Part shown: positions 60,597 through 64,000 of the stretch, piece by piece
Numbering within the stretch: the first letter of the stretch is position 1
Layout: each line of letters begins with the position of its first letter
Origin: an uncultured Duncaniella sp.
GTDB taxonomy: Bacteria; Bacteroidota; Bacteroidia; Bacteroidales; Muribaculaceae
Assembly: GCA_910587165.1 (NCBI GenBank)
Contig: CAJUKP010000010.1
Coordinates: forward strand, 14,727 to 78,726
Direction of reading: 5' to 3'
DNA length: 64,000 nt
The notes under the pieces: model-generated
Told to the model about the DNA's origin: nothing
The model's input: only the letters and a program-made list of their open reading frames with translations
The model's database searches: none
Translations under genes and position numbers: made by a program

Positions 60597-60974
60597 TTAT
60601 CTTCTCAGATAATGTATCCATGCATAGTGTCTGCGTCGCGGCAAGTATCCCAGGTCGTGGCCGTGAGAATAGGCCTCGCGCTCGAAACTGATGTTCATGT
60701 AGGCTTTGTGGTGGTTGCGATATTGGAAAAGACGTATGACCCATTCGATGATGTAGATGATATAGAATGGTATAAAGAGAAGTTCTCGTTGTTGAGAAGT
60801 ATGGATGCGCTCATGATTAATTACGTAAATGTCAATCCACGAGGGATCTGCTGTCCAGATTGAGCCGAACAGATTGATGCAGATCCCATCGGGGATGAGC
60901 GGACATTTTAGAATCAGAGGTTTCACATTGTCATATCCAGTCTTTGAGAATACACCTGAAATCATAGTTGGCAA
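60597..60974 (-). CDS. Small hypothetical protein with HERIH motif
   Basis: This protein of up to 125 residues has NHERIHTSQQRELL, an HExxH-like zinc signature (H-E-R-I-H), then a hydrophobic stretch (FIPFYIIYIIEWVIRLF) and YRNHHKAYMNISFEREAYSHGHD with more His and Glu. A membrane-associated metallopeptidase-like fold is possible. I recall similar short proteins in Bacteroidota without a known function. From the ATG at 60974 it overlaps the KAP gene's 3' end by 44 bases. A GTG at 60926, just after that stop, is a strong alternative start. It is probably cotranscribed with the KAP NTPase. Confidence 0.7.
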   Translation of the reverse strand: MPTMISGVFSKTGYDNVKPLILKCPLIPDGICINLFGSIWTADPSWIDIYVINHERIHTSQQRELLFIPFYIIYIIEWVIRLFQYRNHHKAYMNISFEREAYSHGHDLGYLPRRRHYAWIHYLRR

Positions 60975-62910
60975 TCAGAGTGTCGCCTATGGAAGATATA
61001 ATACTCAGGTCCTCAAAGTAGGATGGCTTGTCAAGAATGATACGATACTGTGGATTGTTTGTGACGTTGTCATCCGTGGTCCAACCCATTCGGTGGATGT
61101 ATCGCAGTTCTTCTTCGTAAGAGGGGTAGTAGGAGTTGGTTTCATCGTAGATTTTCCCGTGGAAGAACCATGTGTTTTTGTTGAGAAGCGGCGACATTAC
61201 GGAGTCAACCCGGGAAATGGCGGTATTGAAGGTTTGATCTTCCATGATTTCGTCAAATGATTTTCCTTTGAGCCTTTCGGGACGTTGGATCTGCATATCC
61301 AGCGTGATCTGGAGGGCAATTTTACCGGAATCCAGAGAAGGGGAGAATGTGACATCGAAACGATCGGTGTTCTTGCGTCCATACCAGATGTATATTCCTC
61401 CATTGCCGGTATTTTTTTTGAGTTTGTACTTTGATATGTCCGGACGTTTCTCCATGACATAGCTGACAATGTTCTGATGTAATTTCTCCATCAGGCTTTT
61501 CTTGTCGCTCTTATCAAGGTCCTCGGATTTCATCTCGGAGTCAACACCGGTTACGGATGATTTGTCGAGGATCTGTTTCATCTTTTTCGATAGAGATTCC
61601 GGCGAGGTCTGATTAGTTTTTCCGAGGATCTCTATGATCATTGAAAAAAGTTGATTTATGTCATTGATGTGCTTGTTGAGAAACGGATCGTTTTCGCAGG
61701 CACTCTCGAGCACTTCAATCCATTGGTTGCCGGGCTGTATCTCGTCGTCATCGTCTGTCTGAATGCAGGTGATTCCCATCTTTGCCATGAACCCGGAGTC
61801 CCAGCTTGTGAATCCGGGCTTCTGTGCGAGCATTCTGTAGATCCTTGGATAGCATATCTGGATGGCTACGACTATGAAGTTGAGCAGTTTGTCGTCCATT
61901 GATATTTCATTTGATCTACCGGAAATGTCATCTCCGCATTGTGTTATGCAGTCGATGAGCGACAGGGTGTTGATGAGGCGTTTGATGGATCGGGGATTTT
62001 TGCCGACAGAGAATTCTACAATCTTAGTGAACATCTCGCGGATAAACGGGCTGGCAGATTCGAACTCTTTTATGTATCCGACTTCAACCAGTGATTTGAG
62101 GACAAAGTCCATGGGACGGTAGTTGTTTACCGGAAGAGAGAACGGGACCTGGATGATTTTGTCGAAGAAAGAACGGAACTCCCGCTCATTCTTTTCGGTG
62201 AGTTCACCAAATTTGGGTTTCAGGCCTTTGACAACAACATCATAGTCTATTGCAAGGACAAAGATGCAATTGTCCAGAGTGAAAATATTTTTCAGAAGTT
62301 CGAGTATCTCGACCGCGAGTGGTGGATTCAAGCGGTCAAGATCGTCGACAAATACAATTACGCCACGCTTGTTGCTGTTCAGTGATGACGATATTGTTCT
62401 GTTCAATGAAGTTCTGAGTTCAGAGAGCGAGATGTTGTCCTCTTTGCCATGGTCTGATCCGATTTCATTGCCGACGAATGCTTCGGTAATTATAGAGCCG
62501 GCAGGGCCTGTGGCAACTTTCAGAGCCTCCCGTCCGGCACGGAATGCTATATTGCCTGCAGTGCTCATGAATCTTTTGAACTTAGAACAAGGTTCAGGGT
62601 CGTCTGCCGACAGTTCCTTTATTATGTATTCAAGGATTTTCACAACTGCAATCTCCGGGGTTGACAGCATGGAGTATTCCCATGTGTTTACGGAAATACC
62701 TATGAATGGTTTGCCGTCAGCGCAAAGATTGTCATGAAGTTTGTTCATCAGCGAAGTTTTTCCGCTTCCCCATTCACCTTGAAGTGCTATGGTCATGGGA
62801 GTGGCTGAACGTTCTATGAATCTGATAAGTCCGTTGACGTAGCGTTCAGTACCAAAATCATTTATGGTATTTACCAATGGTGTATCTGATAGCGATGTCT
62901 TGTTAGTCAT
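60931..62910 (-). CDS. KAP-family P-loop NTPase
   Basis: This 659-residue NTPase has Walker A GEWGSGKT at 45-52 and Walker B GVIVFVDDLDRLNP, with the Asp pair at 189-190 and a further Asp192, both characteristic of KAP proteins. Between them a Gly/Ala-rich segment (about 118-145) might touch the membrane. No clear membrane helix is visible, unlike the classical KAP members. The C-terminal 250 residues form a charged domain of unknown type, preceded by a Lys/Ser/Asp-rich linker. KAP NTPases occur in membrane signalling and in phage-defence loci. Location near a tRNA and a gene remnant suggests an accessory region. Confidence 0.85.
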   Translation of the reverse strand: MTNKTSLSDTPLVNTINDFGTERYVNGLIRFIERSATPMTIALQGEWGSGKTSLMNKLHDNLCADGKPFIGISVNTWEYSMLSTPEIAVVKILEYIIKELSADDPEPCSKFKRFMSTAGNIAFRAGREALKVATGPAGSIITEAFVGNEIGSDHGKEDNISLSELRTSLNRTISSSLNSNKRGVIVFVDDLDRLNPPLAVEILELLKNIFTLDNCIFVLAIDYDVVVKGLKPKFGELTEKNEREFRSFFDKIIQVPFSLPVNNYRPMDFVLKSLVEVGYIKEFESASPFIREMFTKIVEFSVGKNPRSIKRLINTLSLIDCITQCGDDISGRSNEISMDDKLLNFIVVAIQICYPRIYRMLAQKPGFTSWDSGFMAKMGITCIQTDDDDEIQPGNQWIEVLESACENDPFLNKHINDINQLFSMIIEILGKTNQTSPESLSKKMKQILDKSSVTGVDSEMKSEDLDKSDKKSLMEKLHQNIVSYVMEKRPDISKYKLKKNTGNGGIYIWYGRKNTDRFDVTFSPSLDSGKIALQITLDMQIQRPERLKGKSFDEIMEDQTFNTAISRVDSVMSPLLNKNTWFFHGKIYDETNSYYPSYEEELRYIHRMGWTTDDNVTNNPQYRIILDKPSYFEDLSIISSIGDTLIANYDFRCILKDWI

Positions 62911-63046
62911 GTTATAAAGTTAAAAGGTTTGATGGGCTGATGGGCTATGTAAAGTTAGACAATTTATATCGGAAATACAATAGCCTCTGATTTATCAAAA
63001 AGGACTATCGAGAAAAATGATAATAAAAAAGTGTTAAAAGCTGTGA
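62911..63046. other. AT-rich region upstream of the KAP gene
   Basis: This AT-rich stretch holds a tandem 8-base repeat (GATGGGCT twice near 62,932) and a near-consensus minus-strand box TAACTTTA. No gene is seen. Confidence 0.4.
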
Positions 63047-63077
63047 CTCTCAACATTTGTTGAGAGTTTTTATTTTT
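63047..63077 (+). terminator. Palindromic terminator without an upstream gene
   Basis: CTCTCAACATTTGTTGAGAG is a perfect 20-base palindrome followed by TTTTTATTTTT on the plus strand. No plus-strand gene ends before it. Its 16-base core is identical to the hairpin at 41,272. Confidence 0.65.
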
Positions 63078-63139
63078 ATTGGCTGTAACTTCGCTTAAAA
63101 TCTATAACGATTTGTAACGGATTAAGACAACCAGACAAT

Positions 63140-63376
63140 GACAAAGGTGCATGGCGGGCATCAGCAACAGCATATAATTTCCTGCGTTCAAGTTGGGAGA
63201 CTAACCATCAGACTCTCAAAAGTCAGTATTATCATTTTGATAAACGGGAGTTCGGCACAGTTCAGCATATGCGCTTTCAGTTTTCAGTAACATACACTTT
63301 CGGTTATGGAAAGAAAGTACAGCGTGGTGATGAAGTCAGCGGTGCCGGAACCGGGGCGTCTGCAATATTGAAATAA
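63140..63376 (+). pseudogene. 3' remnant of an outer-membrane beta-barrel gene
   Basis: An in-frame stretch of 78 codons ends at TAA. It reads like the last strands of a TonB-dependent-receptor-type barrel: GAWRASATAYNFLRSSWETN, HFDKREFGTVQHMRFQFSV and TYTFGYGKKVQRGDEV, with a Gly/Ala/Ser tail. There is no start codon, signal or plug, and in-frame stops lie upstream. It is not the 3' end of the barrel gene at 51,977, which ends differently. A hairpin terminator follows. I read it as what remains after deletion or recombination. Confidence 0.75.
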
Positions 63377-63399
63377 AAACAGCTGATCATACAAGAGAG

Positions 63400-63436
63400 A
63401 ACCGCTCCCGGCGTGACGTCGGGAGCGGTTTGTTTA
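63400..63436 (+). terminator. Terminator of the lost barrel gene
   Basis: A perfect 11-base stem (63400-63410 with 63420-63430) is followed by TGTTTAAA. It lies 24 bases after the remnant's stop. Confidence 0.75.
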
Positions 63437-63451
63437 AATATCAATGTGAGA

Positions 63452-63607
63452 CTATAGAAATCCTATATTCGAGTTGGCTGTGCTGCCGGCATCTTTCCAA
63501 AGCGAAGAAGTGCAGCGCATGAGCGACTCCAGCCATGACGAGGCAATTGCAATCTCATCTTCCGGGTCATATTTTGCCTGAGTTCCACCCCTTACTGAGA
63601 CTGCCAT
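63452..63607 (-). CDS. Possible 51-residue protein
   Basis: The frame starts MAVSVRGGTQAKYDPEDEI and ends with TAG. It has an acidic middle and one predicted helix (IAIASSWLESLMRC). I recognise no family. It lies downstream of the MATE gene on the same strand with 67 bases between. The codon usage looks ordinary, but the length gives little certainty. Confidence 0.35.
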   Translation of the reverse strand: MAVSVRGGTQAKYDPEDEIAIASSWLESLMRCTSSLWKDAGSTANSNIGFL

Positions 63608-63674
63608 TTATAGCGATTAATCTCCATATTTATTTCGTTCTGTTTATGATAACAATATAAAAATAGCCGATGGT

Positions 63675-64000
63675 TTATGCCTCTATGGCTTTGCGTTTGT
63701 GCCGATTGGCTGCAAAGTCGATGGTGATGACAATCAGTGTTAACAACTCTGATGCCGGAATGGCGAGCCACATACCCGCAGTACCTATCAGAATAGGGAG
63801 CGTCAGGAACAGCGGCACTATGAAAATGATACCTCGAAAGAGAGTGAAAACTGTTGCTCTTGTGGATTGCTCAAGGCTTTGGTAAAATCCTATCATGGCT
63901 ATGTTCAAGGCGAAGAACAGGCCGCACAGCGCGAACTTCGGAAGACCCTCGCAAGCAATGCCGAACGCTCCGGAATCCGGCGAAAGAAACATCATGATAA
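63675..64000 (-). CDS. MATE-family efflux protein (C-terminal part, cut by the right edge)
   Basis: At least 108 C-terminal residues are present. The frame is open to the window edge, so the start lies outside. Three to four hydrophobic segments with GFYQSLEQSTRATVFTLFRGIIFIVP and GTAGMWLAIPASELLTLIV match the last membrane helices of MATE exporters, and a basic tail (ANRHKRKAIEA) follows. MATE proteins export cationic drugs or metabolites in exchange for H+ or Na+. Confidence 0.85.
   Translation of the reverse strand, partial: IMMFLSPDSGAFGIACEGLPKFALCGLFFALNIAMIGFYQSLEQSTRATVFTLFRGIIFIVPLFLTLPILIGTAGMWLAIPASELLTLIVITIDFAANRHKRKAIEA

Overview
The window is a gene-dense bacterial chromosome segment of about 50% GC. 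It most likely comes from Bacteroidota, order Bacteroidales, and the GC content and gene content would fit Muribaculaceae (family-level assignment is inference). The clearest support is the promoter grammar. Many genes are preceded by a TAnnTTTG box, often with TTTG 19-20 bases upstream, which is the primary sigma-factor promoter of Bacteroides-type bacteria. Shine-Dalgarno sequences are mostly absent. The gene set also fits: split glycine decarboxylase, a decarboxylase pump with a lamin-tail/OadG subunit, a 67K-type SppA, and large CarboxypepD/plug outer-membrane barrels. The window is mainly core chromosome. I see no CRISPR array, no rRNA, no transposase and no recognisable prophage.

Left part (1-20,000). 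A partial nicotinamidase and an HD hydrolase are followed by malate dehydrogenase. Next comes one leftward operon for the whole glycine cleavage system: lipoate ligase, gcvT, gcvH, gcvPA, gcvPB and lpdA. A leftward pair follows (M3 peptidase and a large TPR protein), then replicative helicase dnaB, ogt, guaA, a queuosine-precursor transporter with a HAD phosphatase, an HU-type protein and a 29-residue basic protein.

Middle (20,000-45,200). RNase G carries a long hairpin in its leader. It is followed by a fused ATPase-TOPRIM (DUF4435) protein, a PAP2 phosphatase with a barrel-like tail and an AraC regulator. A rightward cluster follows: sppA, lpxK, punA, thiL and an Asn/Pro/Gly repeat protein. 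A tight seven-gene leftward operon has META lipoprotein, M24 peptidase, cca, queD, queE, 5'-nucleotidase and DUF486. Another has dCMP deaminase, S41 protease and 5-formyl-THF cyclo-ligase. An ECF sigma operon is divergent from a NatAB-like ABC exporter.

Right part (45,200-64,000). The methylmalonyl-CoA module (epimerase, decarboxylase alpha, LTD-OadG fusion, biotin carrier, Na+-pump beta) is driven by a canonical promoter. Then come a TcdA-like E1 protein and a compact five-gene operon: ABC ATPase, ABC permease, YtrA-type GntR, adhesin-like protein and outer-membrane barrel. That operon has an inverted repeat at its presumed start site that could be the GntR operator. NhaD, a lipoprotein, a TIGR04076 protein and tRNA-Gly(CCC) follow. 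The end looks like accessory DNA: a KAP-family NTPase, a small HERIH protein, the 3' remnant of an outer-membrane barrel gene, a tiny open frame and a MATE exporter cut by the edge.

The best candidates for uncharacterised biology are the GntR/ABC/barrel operon, the fused ATPase-TOPRIM protein (PARIS/OLD-like architecture), the KAP NTPase pair and the LTD-OadG fusion. All function calls come from reading motifs by eye. No database search was run.
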